This document shows, piece by piece, positions 23,661 to 37,526 of a stretch of 64,000 nt of DNA. The notes under the pieces were generated by a model. It saw only the letters and a list, made by a program, of their open reading frames with translations. It ran no database searches and was not told where the DNA came from. The translations under genes and the position numbers were made by a program. The DNA comes from Lepturacanthus savala (Eukaryota; Chordata; Actinopteri; Scombriformes; Trichiuridae), in NCBI GenBank assembly GCA_030544235.1, contig CM060484.1, positions 11,564,531-11,628,530 on the forward strand, read 5' to 3'. Each line of letters begins with the position of its first letter. Position 1 is the stretch's first letter.

Positions 23661-26089
23661 GACAGTTTCCTCCTCGGGCTGCCTGACGTCCCTCATGTGC
23701 TGCACGAGGAAACTCTCGGAAGCGCTACGAGGCTCTACAGCTGCAACAATAGCAAGTATAGATTTCCCTTTTGCTCATCGCACGTCACATGTCTCCTGCA
23801 ACACACACACACACACGCACACTCAACATTTTATTTTTAACCACTAATGTAATGCACTTTCACAGGCTGCAGTAGGATCTTCATGGTAGCCCATTACAAG
23901 CAACATTTTCTCAGCATTTCTTACGGTACAGGTGTGTTTTACGAGCGCCATTATGCAGTATGAGTGCTGCTATATGCAAATAATTAGATTCTCCCCCCCA
24001 AAAAACGTCTTCTTCTCCTTGTTTCTTCAGGTGGAGGTCGTCCTCGTCCTTCCCTGTGCAGATGTTTTCACACTCGTCTGCCGAGGGAGGAAAGTTTCTC
24101 CGAGGTCACCTTAAATCACGACTTGGAGCCGATCGCTGGTTCAGCTGACACAAGTGTGATGTGGAAACTTGAAGCCTCCAGAGCACGAACGCTGAGACTT
24201 CACAGCGAAGGAGGAGACATCTGGTGTCCAGCAGGAAAGCTTTAAAACAGTATTTTTACAGATTGATAGATTCGGGATTTTTAAGGAACGAGTTTGACTT
24301 TTTGTTGGCAGATCGGCATCAGACATAGAATAATTTACCGACGCAGATCCAATCGATCATTGAGCGCGTCAAACTTTAGTTAATTTAGCACAAGACAGAG
24401 CAAATGCAGACAGTAAAACAATTAAAGATTAACACACACAAGAAATACAGATTATGCAGCTAAGCCTAGGGGTCATTTATCAGGCCAGGGCTCCTGATGG
24501 TCAGTCTAGACATGTGTGGAGGGAGATCCTCAACTACTTTCTTACTGGCGTCCATGTTTCTTTTTAGAATTCTATCCAACAGGAAATGTTTCCTATTAGT
24601 GACCGAGGGACAAACAGGATTAGGACGATTTATAATATGTCACTAAAACGGAAGGAGTCGCTGTCTGTCTCGTATCTGTCCTTCGATTTTCTCATCGACT
24701 TCACACTCGAGTGTATTGCTGAGGACCCAAGGAGGTGCATGGAAGAGTCAAGTGTGTGTTTTCGGTTCTGGAGAAAGCTGCAAAGCAGCAATACCAGTAA
24801 CCAACTGACATACATAAATGAAAACTAAACTAATTAGACAATTAGTCTAATATTATATTGAGTAGAATTATCTTGACCCCGATGGCAAATAGGTTGCTTA
24901 TTTAAACTTTTTTTTTTTTTACAAACGATATGACATTAAAAGATTAGAATTATGAAATTTTAAAGTCCACAATATGAGATAAAAAGAAAATAAGATAAAC
25001 AAAAATCAAACAACTTAATCTTATTTTAAGAAAACAAGAACAAATTGACCAAAGGGGAAAAAAACTCAAAATTATCTGACAATAGAATAAGATGATCCTA
25101 CTCAAATTTAAGTTTTTTTTTTTTATTGTTTGACTTTTTAATCTTAATGTCATATTTTGGACTTTTTAATCTCATCATTCTGACTTTTTATTTCACATTT
25201 TTGAAAAACTTAAGCGATATGATCTGCCAATGGAATGAGAAATAAGATAATTCTAAATAATTCTACTTAATATCAGGCTAAAAACAAGATATCTTTGCTC
25301 TTTAAGATCATGCACACACATTTTTTGCAGTGTACATACAGATTTGGCAATAATTTCTCGTATATGAGAACGTTTCCTCTGTATTGAACTAGCAAAGATA
25401 TAGTATTTCCTATCTACTGATAGTTTATGATTTGTAAAAAAGAAACATTTAAAGTAAAGTTTTGATGTAAACTATGAAAGTAAAAAGTTGTAGTTCTTCA
25501 GGGACCAAAGGTTTTTGCTGGAGAGACAGATTTGGCCCACAGGCTGCTATTTTCCTACTGCTGTAATAGGGGATCTTTAAGCATCACATTTTTTTTACAA
25601 CGGTTAAATGGTAATATTTACACTGCATAAGTCTGTCAGTGCTCATTCTTGACCTTCTATCTACAGCTGGAATCAGATCACCCTGAGATTTGATTGATGC
25701 TACACGTGAACCTTTATGCTTCAGATCTCTCCTTTAAAAAATGTCATCTTTTTTCAAATGAAACAAACTGTGAACAAACTTTATAACTGAGCTGCTGCAA
25801 AGCACAGTTTTAATGCACCCAGTTAATTATCGGTCAGATGTGAATGCACCAGTGTGAGAGGATCTCCCATCAGTCTTAATACATATTCACAATAAATATT
25901 AACAAGCGTGGAATGAGACAAGAAATATATACAAGAAAGGACCAGCAAATATTTGCATAGACCACCATGCACCGATGAAGTCTACACAGGAAACACCATA
26001 AACTTCCCACCACTCTGTGTTAATCCAATTTTCTAGTGTTACACTACTTTGTTGACATTAATTTAATTACACACTGTTTTCTCTTTGTC
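23660..26089. other. Intergenic, no gene seen
   Basis: Mostly AT-rich with poly-T and poly-A runs. Short CpG-containing stretches at 23660-23780 and 24020-24120 have open frames, but I cannot tie them to any protein. The segment 25780-25990 is free of simple repeats and holds an octamer-type motif (atttgcat, about 25951), so it is a candidate conserved element. Confidence 0.4.
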
Positions 26090-26103
26090 ACACACACATG
26101 CAC

Positions 26104-26151
<48 letters not shown>

Positions 26152-26376
26152 TTTGTGAGGAGCTGGCAGACGATCCTGTTAATAAATGAATGGCCGATTG
26201 ATGGATGTAGCTCAGAGTAAATTGCCCCCTGGGGCTAATCTCCCATCTCCCTCCTCCTTCTCCTTCCCCTCGTCCCTTCTTTAGCAGCCACCCCCCATCA
26301 CCCCCCTCCCCTTCGTGGTATCACCCCCCCCCCCCCAAACACACACACGCACGCACACACACACACACACACACAT
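26090..26376. repeat. Two CA microsatellites flanking a pyrimidine-rich stretch
   Basis: CA tracts lie at 26090-26150 and 26339-26374. Between them is a C/T-rich stretch (26240-26335) ending in an 11-base C run. A unique block, 26160-26240, contains a Pbx/Hox-like TGATTGAT-type sequence ('ccgattgatgg'). Confidence 0.85.
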
Positions 26377-27039
26377 TCTCCTCTCCCTCTGCTTATCTGC
26401 TCTGCCTGTCACAGGTACCATTAACATTCTCCTTCACACCTCTCTCTTTATCTGTGGGAGGTTTTTAGAGTCTGTACAAACATCAACACTCACACATACA
26501 ACTCATCTGGTGATAAAGGCACAGACACTATACCTTAACGCTCATGGTGAAAAAAAAAGAAAAGAAAAGGCATTGTGTGTAATGCACGCTCCAGGTTTTG
26601 ACAAGGAAGAATGTGTGGAATACAATACATGATACCTCTGAATCAGCTGTATCAATAGATTTTTTTTTAAAGATCGCATTCAGACAAACAAAATTACAGT
26701 TTTTCTCAGCTGCTTTGGTGCATTTCTCACTGTCACTATTTACATTTGCACAGCATTTAATGCATTGCTCAAAACAATTAGTACAAACTGCTCTAACGAG
26801 TAGTTAAACCATTTATCTTGTATGTTGCAAATGTTAATAACTTAAATCTTAAACTTTTCTGTGAAATCTAAAGTTATTAACTGTGTTACTGTAACTGTGT
26901 ACAGTAATGTTACTGTAAATTACTATTACAGTAGATTGAGATTTTACAATAATTCACAGTAGTCAACTTAAATCACAGTATATACATATGTAGAAAAGTT
27001 AACTTAAAGGTCAGGGCTTCAGTGTGATGTTTTTTTTTC

Positions 27040-27480
27040 CAGCTTTTCATACATGATCATTATTGTCCTGCAACCTTGGTTGCTAAAGTGGTTGCTAAGG
27101 TGGTTGCTAAGACGTATCCATATGTCACTCGTATTGTCCACTCACATATCAAAGATATGATTCATTTCCAACATGCACAGATGTATTTTAAAACGTGACA
27201 GTTGCAGTTCAGAAGGAGAAGTGAAATCCGGTGACTATAAATTATTTATGTGGGTAGAAAAAAAAGATATGTGAAGCTGACCAATCAGAAGGGTGCGGAC
27301 CCATGAGGAGGCGGGTCTTATCTTACAGGAGCCAGACTGGCTTGTTTCAGACACAGGCTGGACTGAGGGGCTGCATAAAGAACGCACATAAGATAAATGA
27401 GGAGTTTCTAAATGTGAATAGAGCCTCAGAATATTAATATAGAGCCAGAAATGTGCATAAAACGTCCCCTTTACGAACGT
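27040..27480. repeat. Dispersed repeat, copy 1 (second copy at 45.64-46.02 kb)
   Basis: Both copies contain 'ccttggttgctaa', 'gaagctgaccaatcagaa', a following GC-richer stretch with 'acaca' and 'ctgagggg', and 'ataaag'. Their order and spacing agree, so they are copies of one mobile or dispersed element, of a type familiar from fish genomes. Confidence 0.65.
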
Positions 27481-28276
27481 TATCAGTCATGGTAATCCAG
27501 GTAAATCTCAACGTCCTTCGCTGGAGGCAGATGCAGTTTGGATAATTTATTATCAGAGTGAGAAAAGTAAAACAAACTGTCCATTATGTGTGATGAGATG
27601 ACATTTTGGAAGATGTTTATGCTGATCTCCAGGTGCAGACAGACAGAGCCTCTTTCAGCAGCTGTCTTCCTCCAGCAATAACCTTTCACTACAGCTGCCG
27701 ATGACCTCACCCCCGAAGCATTTCATTTTTACATACATGCATGTTTTCTCGCAGTAAAAAGGAAAACCCGTCACTGCAGGAGCGAAAGTAAACAAAGAGC
27801 TGTGAAATATCCTGTGACAGAAAGTGAACTTCAGCAAAACCACAAACAAAGACAATGTTTTCTAATTGAGGTTGTAAATGAGTTGCAGTTCTCACCCGGG
27901 TGGGGGGTGGGGGGGTGTTTTAACAGACAGTTTGGCTTTTACAGTGTCTCATTTCCTCTCTGTTTCTGAGCTGTAATGAGCTTTGAGCTGTATAAACATG
28001 CAGCCACACACACACACACGTGCACACACACACACATACAGGCCACTGTGTTATCATCCTGAAGCTAAATTTCATCATTCCCTCTGTGTGTGTCCTCGCT
28101 GATCCATCAGCTGTTCTGAAATACAGAAACAACGTGTACACATCAGCGTGTAGATGATTCCACTTTCTCAGAAGCAACATGGTGGCATGAAAACCAACAT
28201 CGATTCCCTGGGATTGATGGAAAAAAATGTCTTCTGCAAAGACGGTTTAATGATCATGAAAGTTTGTTCAGCCATT

Positions 28277-28280
<4 letters not shown>

Positions 28281-28350
<70 letters not shown>
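28281..28350. repeat. Compound (CT)n-(AT)n microsatellite
   Basis: About 23 CT units pass directly into about 11 TA units. Confidence 0.95.
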
Positions 28351-29710
28351 GTAGTATCAGGCAACTGACAGATTTATTGGCTGGCTCTTTCAGTCCACTT
28401 CATCTAGGAATATCTGAATTTCAACCTTCATAAACATTTGCCCCTCTTTCTCACTTGTGTTTCAGTTATGTGCGACATTATTATATAGGCCGCATTAGCC
28501 AATCCCAGTGCATGACAAATGAAATTAGTACTTGGACGCGCCAGCGATCTGTGATCACACAAGCAGATGAACAGCTGCAGGGAATTAGTGACTAAGGAAG
28601 CCACAGTGTTTTTTTTAACCATCTTTGGGGTGTTGTTGCATTTAAAGTTTGTTTCTAGCTTTGTTTTATCATTTATTCAGCAGCAAAATGAAAAAAAGTG
28701 TCTTTTGTGCAAGCAGCAGCTATAGTTGTCAGTCATTATAATGCAATTTTTTTTTAAACAGACTGCTAAAATGGAAAAAAAATAGATACATAATATAATT
28801 GTAAGCGATTCAACTGATATAATTATATGCATTAACTTGGGCTTAAAAATGGGTTTAAATGGGGTAAAGCTTCATTCAAAGCTTAGAAAAACAGGTGAGA
28901 AAATCCATTAGCCTGCCATTAATTAATAGAGCCTACTTTTACCACCACAGTGAGTCAGCTCCACTTTATGATATAAGTTCCTCTAAGGCAGCTGCTAAGG
29001 TAGAGTTTGGAAAACAGACTCTCTTTTTTATAGATCATGGATCACCAATTCAGAGAAAAAAATGTCTACTCATTTAGAAGTGATTCATTTCCTACTAAGC
29101 AGCTGCTCAGGGCCCCGCAACTATCAGGGGGGCCCGAGCAATGCATCATTTGCTGAATTGACTGAACATTTGACCGGACAACTCCTATGTATCTGCAATA
29201 CATTGGTTCTGAGCTGACTGACTCACAATGTCTCAAAATGTGGGAATCCCCCTTAAACGTGGTGCCATTGCAGCAACAACCAGTAGGAACCCTGTAGTGG
29301 TGCAAATTTGTTTGCATTGAATTCAAATTTAGATGCGTGGTTAATAACACCTGTGGTATGACTAAATCAGAAGTTTCATAATGGGTCACGCTGCCGTGCA
29401 GTGACAAAAGTGACATTTCAGACAAGAGGTTAGAGGAATTGCTTGATCTAAAGCATCAGTTGGGTACTGTGGATGATGAATGGGCGAACAGTAGAAAGTA
29501 GCCCAACTGTTTCATGTAAAATGTTAAATTTATCAAATCAGTTCACACTTTCCTTAAATGATAATTGGCAAATTTGTGTTGTAAACGATGAATGTAAGGG
29601 TTCATCATGTCACAACTGTTTTAATCAAATAGGCTTTAAAGAGGTCCTGTTACGCCATTTCTCCAGTTTAATATTTTCATTTACATGGTCTCTTTATAGA
29701 AAAAAGCATG

Positions 29711-30011
29711 TACGCTACCGTTCAAAAGTTTGGGGTCACCCACACAATTTAGTATTTTTCATGAAAAGTCACACTTGTAACTGTACCATTAGAACACTGG
29801 AGTGATAGTTGCTGGAAATGGGCCTCTACACACCTATGTAGACCAAAAACCTGACTTTGCAGCTAGAATAGTCATTTATAACATTAGCAATGTGTAGAGT
29901 GTATTTCTGATTAGTTTAAAGTTATCTTTATTGAAATCAACAGTGATTTTATAAAAAACAAAATAAATAAGGAAATTTCGAAGTGACCCCAAACTCTTGA
30001 ACGGTAGTGTA
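29711..30011. mobile_element. Short TIR element (MITE-like), copy 2
   Basis: The ends are near-perfect inverted repeats of about 29 bp. The left starts 'tacgctaccgttcaaaagtt' and the right ends 'ctcttgaacggtagtgta'; reverse-complementing the right end gives the left with two differences. TA at each end fits a Tc1/mariner-type target site. The interior matches copy 1 at 9888-10248 in reverse orientation. The better TIR match suggests it is younger than copy 1. Confidence 0.85.
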
Positions 30012-30819
30012 CAAAACGTGACCGCTTATGGAATCATGAATGTTATATGTGCTTTCAGCTGCAGTTCAATAGTTCAGTATCATTTATTTCCCTAACCAGC
30101 GTTTCCTAAACTTTTCCCAAACTTTGACCTTTTTCTAGCCCTTTCACTTCTGTTTTTCTTTACCGCTTGTTCCCCGTTAACAATCTGACGAGCATGGTAT
30201 ACTGTGAGGACAAAACCAAGAAAGCAACAATTTAGGGGTTTTTGATCTTTGTGAACACTATTCTGTTGTATTTATTATTTTATACACATGTACACGTGTG
30301 TCTGCTGTGCATCACAGACACAGCACACACACGTAGCCCTGTGTTTTAGCTGTAGAGCACAATAAAGGTCGGCCACAGGTCACAGCCATGACCAGCTGTA
30401 ACAACCATGGAAGCAACACGTGTTAAATCCATCAGTGTGACTGCATGCCTTCACAATTAACACTGAACCTCCCAGACTGTCCCCTTCTCCACAGACTGGA
30501 ACCTGGTGCTGGTTTGGTGATGTTACAGTCTACAATCTACAATGTTCTCTTCTCATCCTAAAATGGTCATGAAGCCATACAAGAAGTGTTTCAGACAGAC
30601 AGACAGTCACTATAATCTCACCCCAGCTTCAGCCGGTTTGTTTCTTCCAGTCCAGCGAAGAGTTGGTGCAACACTGAAACTTTGACTTTGGTTGTCACAA
30701 ACTGGAAGAACTGGTTCTAAAACAGGCACTGGCTCTGAACTGGCCCTGGGACCGTGTTGGTCGATAAAGGGGAGAAGAAAGAAACCAGAAGGAGTCTGCA
30801 AACATGGCAGCAGCTCTGT

Positions 30820-31910
30820 GGGGCTGTAGTTTCGCTAAATGCTAACAATAGCATGCTAACATGTTCACAAAGACCACCAAAGATAGTACAAGTCGTCCCG
30901 AGGGGAACATGTATGTCTGAGCACTCCTGAAATGTAAAGTTATTTTGTTTGAAAGGAACATAATGACTAAAAATATTACCTGCAGGTCATGAAGGGAAAA
31001 AAATGATTAGAGAGAAATCAAAAACTTTCTTTTGGGTCCTTTAGACATATATTTAGTCAACATAAATCAAAATTGATGTCTCTAAATGCAAAAAGAATGA
31101 GTTTCACAGTGAAATCAATAATTTGTATCATGTTTGTCAGTTATTAGCTTGAATGAACAACTGCATGTTACACTTTTCTCGGCGTATTTTAGCGCCTGTC
31201 TCTTTAAGGCTTCGCTCTGTTCTCATTGGTCAGTTTCAGGAAGCTTCAAATTGCTTTAATCCAAAATGTCAACTTCCCATATCCATCTGTATATGTTGGA
31301 GGTGAATCACGTGAATCGTGAGCCTGGACAACATGAATCAAGTTATCGCTAACGTTAGCAACCGAAGCTAATGAATTGACAGACAATGAATGACATGGAC
31401 TATGAGTTGATGTCAGCCAGTCAGCAAAGTAGGAAAAAAACGCACACAAAGAGTTTTCTGACTTGCAGGGAGCAGTTTTTTCATATGTTCACGTTAACAT
31501 CCAAAATAATGACATGATATAAATAACAGAAAATCACAAAAAGTGGAATATGTCTCCTTTGAAGTAAAGTTTTACAGCTGAGACTGATAGGAATGTCATG
31601 GTTTTGCCCGTATTTGTTCACAAACCAGCGAATTGTAAATTTTGACCAGATAATGGCACCACATAAAAAGTTAGGACTTCAAAGTTTTACGGTCGCTCCT
31701 GAGAGGAAACATGAATGTCTGAACCAAATTTTCTGCCAATCCATCAAAGAAGATGTTGAGATATTTTCCTAGAATGAGCAAAAAAAAAAAACCCTTGGGA
31801 AAAGTCAGTAGGATTTATCCTCTGAGGAACATAAATGTCTGTACTACATTTTGTGCAATATTTCATATCATCCTCTATCATCTAATAGCAATTGTCTAAT
31901 GTCAATTTCA
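30820..31910. repeat. Fragments of a dispersed fish repeat
   Basis: Three related stretches share the pattern 'cctgaggggaacatgaatgtctgaacc': near 30892-30935, 31688-31760 and 31800-31880. The first is preceded by 'gctaacaatagcatgctaac'. They look like decayed copies of one family. No coding sequence is seen. Confidence 0.55.
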
Positions 31911-33900
31911 TGGTATCACAACATATATTTCATTCAGCTTTAAAACAGTGTCTCTTGTTAAAATTCCTTTATGAATTTACTTGCAGCAGATGTGGAGTTT
32001 TACGTTTTTTCAGCGATTAGAGTGTTGCAGCGCAATAGTTTGAGTCTGAGAGAGTTTGTCACTTTAAACATCTTTATATCCATGTGAATTATACATTTTC
32101 AGAAACACGTTTTTTTTTTTTAACATAACTAAATAGTCACTGCAAGAGCTGATTCACCCAAATAATAATAATAATGATAAAAACATATTGGTCTCTCTGG
32201 CTGTAGTGGAGGAAGTATTAAGATCTTCTGAAATAATAATTGAAATAAATAATTATTTCAGTATTTTAGCATTAAAATTCACAAACAGGACACATTGGTT
32301 TGGTTTCATACACTTACTTATACTTTATTTGGCAGATTAGTTCCATTTGTAGCATGCACATTTATTTAAATAAAACATTTGGATTCAACATTTAGATTGT
32401 ACCATAGTAGGGTATATATACTTCTTGGTTTGGCTATTTTCTTTTACTTTTGAATATATCAGGTTTTGATACTTTTGCTTAGGTTGATCTTTGTAAGTTA
32501 ACCCTTGAAAAATCGTCATTTCTTTTGTTATTAAAAGTTCTGTTTGTAGGGAATTGCTTCTGTGTTATACCTTTAATTTCTAAAAGAAAATCGTATATTT
32601 CCTCTTTGTGTTAAGTTTATTAGGTCAGCTGATTTGTTCAGGTGGTTATGTTGAGTTTGTATTAATCTGGTTTAGTTGAAAGGCAAAAACTTTCTTATCT
32701 TTTGTAAATTGTTCAGAGGGAAAATGTGACCTCAACTATGCACTGATCATCTTTAACAATCTTCAGCCTTTTTAATGTAAGATCTGCTTTTTATGCGGAT
32801 TAAGGCCTTGGGCTCTCTTGTCTGATGTTAGTTCAATTTTTTAATTACTGAGGATCTTTTTAACTTGTTGTGTATATAGTATCTCTAACAAAAAAATGGA
32901 CATACTCAGATAAAATACCTCCAAATTATACTTAAGTAGAATAGTAAATGACTAAATGTACATATTTACTATTCATTTCTGCTCACTTGTGGCCTCAACT
33001 TTAAAAAAGAAAAGAAAATCTGCAGCTGTTGGACATAACGTAGCTTCTAACAAGTTCTCAAAATTTAAAGTGCAGATGCTGCCCTTAGAAACTATCACAC
33101 ATCACCGTTGAAGAATAAATACACTACAGCAAACACACAACTGTAGATCAGCTGGAGATCACAGTGGGACATTTAGCAGCTAAAGATCCAATATTTCCTG
33201 CTGCTGAACGTGGGAATAAGCGACTGTTCAATATATCAACTCAGGGTTGTGTTCACTACTTGTTTCTGATGAAAACTAAAGGACAAAATATCATTCAATG
33301 CAGGTTTATGTTCACTAGTTGCTGTGGACAGTAGACTAGAAGTTGTTTTTTTTTACTTTCTTGTAAGTATTCTTTGTGCTCTAGTCAGCAGAGATGACTA
33401 AAAACTGAGTGAGAGGGAGAATTACCACATCTGGAGTCAGGAATACGCCCAGGTTTCCAGTTTCATTTCCACCATTACGAGCAGGAAAAGGGGGTTACAG
33501 ACCTGAAACCTGCAAGTGTTCAGTGTGGCTTTCTGTTACTCGAGCGTTCAGCTATGCGCTGTAATGTTTCCCACTTTGCGATGGAGCTAAAAAAAAAAAA
33601 AAAAATCCATCACATTCCTGACGGGCCTCTTCAACCCTGTCAGGCAGATTGAGATATGACCGGTCTGCTGGAGGGGAAGAATGAAAAAAAAAACACACAA
33701 ACTGTGGCTAGACATTGAAACAGCCATTGTAAGCTGCATACACCAGCAGCTGTGTATATCAGCAGGAGGGGATTACACAGAGGGTTCAGTCTTTGGCTCA
33801 GGGCCAGACAGTGAAGATCCTCTCCCCCAAAGCTATGCAGGACCTGGGGAGGAGGAGGAGGGGGGTTTAAAGGGGGGGGTGTCACTGCATACCTCTACAC
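31911..33900. other. Intergenic, AT-rich, no gene seen
   Basis: Contains another stretch of the 'ggaagtattaagatcttct' repeat family (32205-32480), poly-A and poly-T runs and a short G-rich stretch at 33845-33880. No exon is supported. Confidence 0.45.
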
Positions 33901-33929
33901 AGTCGTAACCCCGAATCTGCCTCCTACTG

Positions 33930-34260
33930 TAGGACGTTGGATGCAGCTGACCTCAGGCCGAGCAGAAAACGCGCCGCGCTGCCAGTGGGGTGAGCGTCCG
34001 TGGGTGGGTGTCGAGGTCTCGGAGGCCTGTCAGTGTCGGTGGGGAGGAAATCCCTCTTTTGTTTCCAAGGAAGTCAAGTGTTCGCTCTGTGTGTTTAACG
34101 GAGGAAACTCAAAGACGGCGCGAGCGGAAGGATGGATGTGTGGCCCGCTCGGTCATGACAGCTGCAGGGAGCCAGACAGAAAGAGAAAGTCCTGCAGAGA
34201 GGCCACTTCAACGTCCCAACGCCGTCCCCTAAACATAATACGCCGCTAATGACCTCGAAA
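33930..34260. other. Isolated CpG-rich block in the gene desert
   Basis: CpG density rises sharply ('aaaacgcgccgcgctgcc', 'acggcgcgagcggaagg') amid AT-rich DNA, 4.5 kb upstream of tcf7l1. A TTTAAA lies just upstream at 33866-33871, and a good splice-donor match (GTGGGGTGAGCG) is at about 33986. Open frames of 80-102 codons here resemble no protein I know. It could be the promoter of a non-coding transcript or a distal tcf7l1 element. Confidence 0.4.
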
Positions 34261-37200
34261 AAGAAAATAAATGGGGAATGCATTAGGAAAGAAAGTGAGG
34301 TCACATTGTTTCATCGCCGTACTAAAAGCCTTTATGATTGTGGATATGATAAGGTACACAATAGCTTATACATTAACCACTTAAGTGCCTATTTTTCAGT
34401 TTTCCTGCTATAAATGATAATAATTTTTTTTATAAAATCTCTACAACCACAAAGGTCATGTACTTGAACCTGGTATCGAAAGAAAACTACATGTGAAGTG
34501 TCAGAATCAATTTATGCTGCTGTGACAGAGCAAACAATATTGCGAAAAATAATCAAAAATTGTGTTTTACTACAGATAAAAATACTTTACAAAAGTGACT
34601 TAAATCAGGATAAAATCAGTATAAAGTTTAATGATTAATAAAATAAGACCCAAAGTCAATATTTGTCCATACAATCATAGAAATCACACTGAGGATCATT
34701 AGAGAACATGAATATATTCTGTAAAAAGGAGATTATAAAGGACCCAATTAAATAATCACACAAACTGCTCAAATCTAAATTAACGATCAGAATAATGGTT
34801 AGCTGCAGCCCTACTTCTGATATTACATGAAACTATTTTCCTATATTATGGATATTGAGGATATATATCGATGCTGTAACAGTAACACTGTGTTTTACTG
34901 CAGATAAAAATACTTTATTCAGTGTTGTAGCTGAGGTTTTCTCATGCATAAAACACGTTTTTGAAGTTTTAACAGGTTAAGATGCAAACAATGGGCATTT
35001 TTATATATCTTGTATGTTTTGTTAATTTGCTCATTAATCTTCCTTTGTATGATTTTATGTTCAATTTTGATGCCATAAAGTGAAAAATCTGGAATCTCTG
35101 TTTTTGTTCATACTGACCATTAAACTGAAATTATCCTTCTTATACTTTGTGTTAAGGTCCATTAATGTCTGTGTGATGTGAATTTGCTATTGTACCAATA
35201 TGCTATCACTGTGGATGTAGAAATGAATTTATATTAATACAATAAAACATAGTTGGGGGTCCGTGGCATAGAACAGACCAGGTAATGCAATTAGTAATGC
35301 AACCACCTCTCTGTTGTTACAAATGACCCCCACAGCACAATGGGCAGCGTCCCTCCATCCCCCAGACCTCCCGCTATCTATAATAAAGGTAAAAATAGAT
35401 GGGGATCAACATTTGAATTGAGGGTGAGGATCTCCTAATACACATGCTTTCAACTGGGGGTGGAGCCACATCCAAATTAAGCGCAAATACAGGTTTGTAT
35501 TGCTCGGTAAGGATATTTTAAAATATAGTTTCATCCATGGAGAAGAATTGAAAAACCTAGTGGTTCGGACGGGCAGGGATGCTCCAGTTTGATTCCTGAG
35601 CGCCGCGTTTCTTATGTGTCCATCCAATAATCTTTAAAAAAAAAATCCCTGTATCAGGTATAAACAGCTGCAGGAATATTTGGGGGAAATGCTAAGGGTG
35701 TAGCGTGTAATAGCTTTTCTTTGCACTCGGGTATCAGGGTTCTTCACCTGACATGTGCACATCCCTCTCATTGATAACGCTTATCCTAAAAATGTAAGTT
35801 TTAACTAAAATGAGCTTTTTTTCATGCCTTTTCAACAAAAGTAGAAATACAATATATTTTGCTGCAGTAATGCTGGGCTCCCTGCACACCCCTCGAAGAA
35901 TTCTTTCTTCTCAAGCAGGTTCTTTGGATGAAAATGGTTCTCTTCTGTCAGGAAAAAATGATTCTGGGTAAAACCTCAGCTTCTCAAAAATAACCCTTAT
36001 TTCTATTATAAGAGTGTATATTCAGGCTTTTAGAAGATCCCTTCATATTGCTCTTCACACCAGACATCTTGAAGTATTTATTAGAAAAGATTGATGGAAA
36101 ATGCAAACTTATAACCACATCTAAAAAAGGTTAAGTGAACATTTACCTTCATCAGTTGTTTCTGCTATTGTCGTCCTCATGGTTATTTCTATTATTTGCA
36201 TTACATAAAACATGCTCAACACTACCTGATATGAGCAAAAACTTCACAATTTGTTCAATTGAGACAAATTCCTGAAGATATCTCTCCATTTTTTGTAGAT
36301 AAAAGTTTGATTTAAGTTCCGTGATTCAAACACAACTGATGCCCGAAACACAAAGAGGTAATCCGATGCTAGAAAGACTCTAAATGTTTAAGGAACCTTT
36401 AATACTCGGTGTGAACGGGAGTTATGAAAACAGCAAAGGAAAAACCTCTTACTGTCCCTCACTGGGACACCTGACTTCAAACACGCTTGAAAAATTGTCA
36501 ACTTGCCCTTTAAAGCTTCTATCCAGAAGCATATTTGCTTTTTCAAACTAGCAAATATAAATGTAATTTGTAGGGAGGCAGGGCTGAACAAAGAGAGTTC
36601 AGAATGATCCTGAAATGAAGGAGAAAACAAACAAAAAGACACAGAGGGAGGGTTAGGAGGCAATGGATCTTAATTGCCACCAGGTTGTTCTCCACAGGGG
36701 ACCCACAATTGAGTTGCGAGTGGGAGCAGTAATGTGTGTGTTTAAGTGCATGCGTGCGCATGTGTGTGTGTGTGTGGGGGGGCTTTCTTTGTTATACATT
36801 ACACTCCTTCAGCATAGCATGTTTAAACTTTTGGAGTTTTTGCAGGTTTTATGCTACTGAAAGTCTTTTTACTGTATGAAGAGTTTAACCCTTGAGTGTT
36901 TAAAGGACAAGTCTCCTTTATTCTGGTACTAAGACCAAAACTGAGGGACTGAATTCAGCTTTTGATGGGTTTATATTAAAGTGTGTAACATTAAGAGATG
37001 AAGCGGTTTTAGCCCTTTCAAGGTGATTCGGAACCATGCTAATGACTAATTTACTGAGCCTACATTATTGAGTTAAGAGCTTTCAGCTATTTCTTCAAAT
37101 TGTCTTCAAATTCAGATTTGCACTTGAATATTTCCATTTTGTGTTACTTCTCACTACTTGATTACATTTCAGCAGAAAATATTGTACTTTTTTTTCTTTG

Positions 37201-37400
37201 CTTCAAGATTTTACATAAAAACTAACTGTAAGGTAGTTAAAATTAGCTCCACATTAAAACAATATTTACACGTTAATACAATATTAGTACCAAGCCAATA
37301 ATAGGTTATAATACACATAACAATATTAAGTAAGTATACAACAATAACAACAACATAAACAGTACAAAAAAGGAACTCTGATAAGGACCATTTTACATAA
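34261..37400. other. Intergenic, no gene seen
   Basis: AT-rich sequence with a few short decayed repeats. Open frames up to 91 codons lack coding character. A short GT tract lies at 36757-36775. Confidence 0.45.
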
Positions 37401-37409
37401 TGGGAACTA

Positions 37410-37526
<117 letters not shown>

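Noticed and set aside
24586..24828. 80-codon plus-strand frame
   Set aside because: No recognised motif, a similar-length antisense frame overlaps it, and no splice or promoter context supports a gene.
33941..34249. 102- and 80-codon frames in the CpG-rich block
   Set aside because: No family resemblance, no splice-supported continuation; open frames are expected in CpG-rich DNA.
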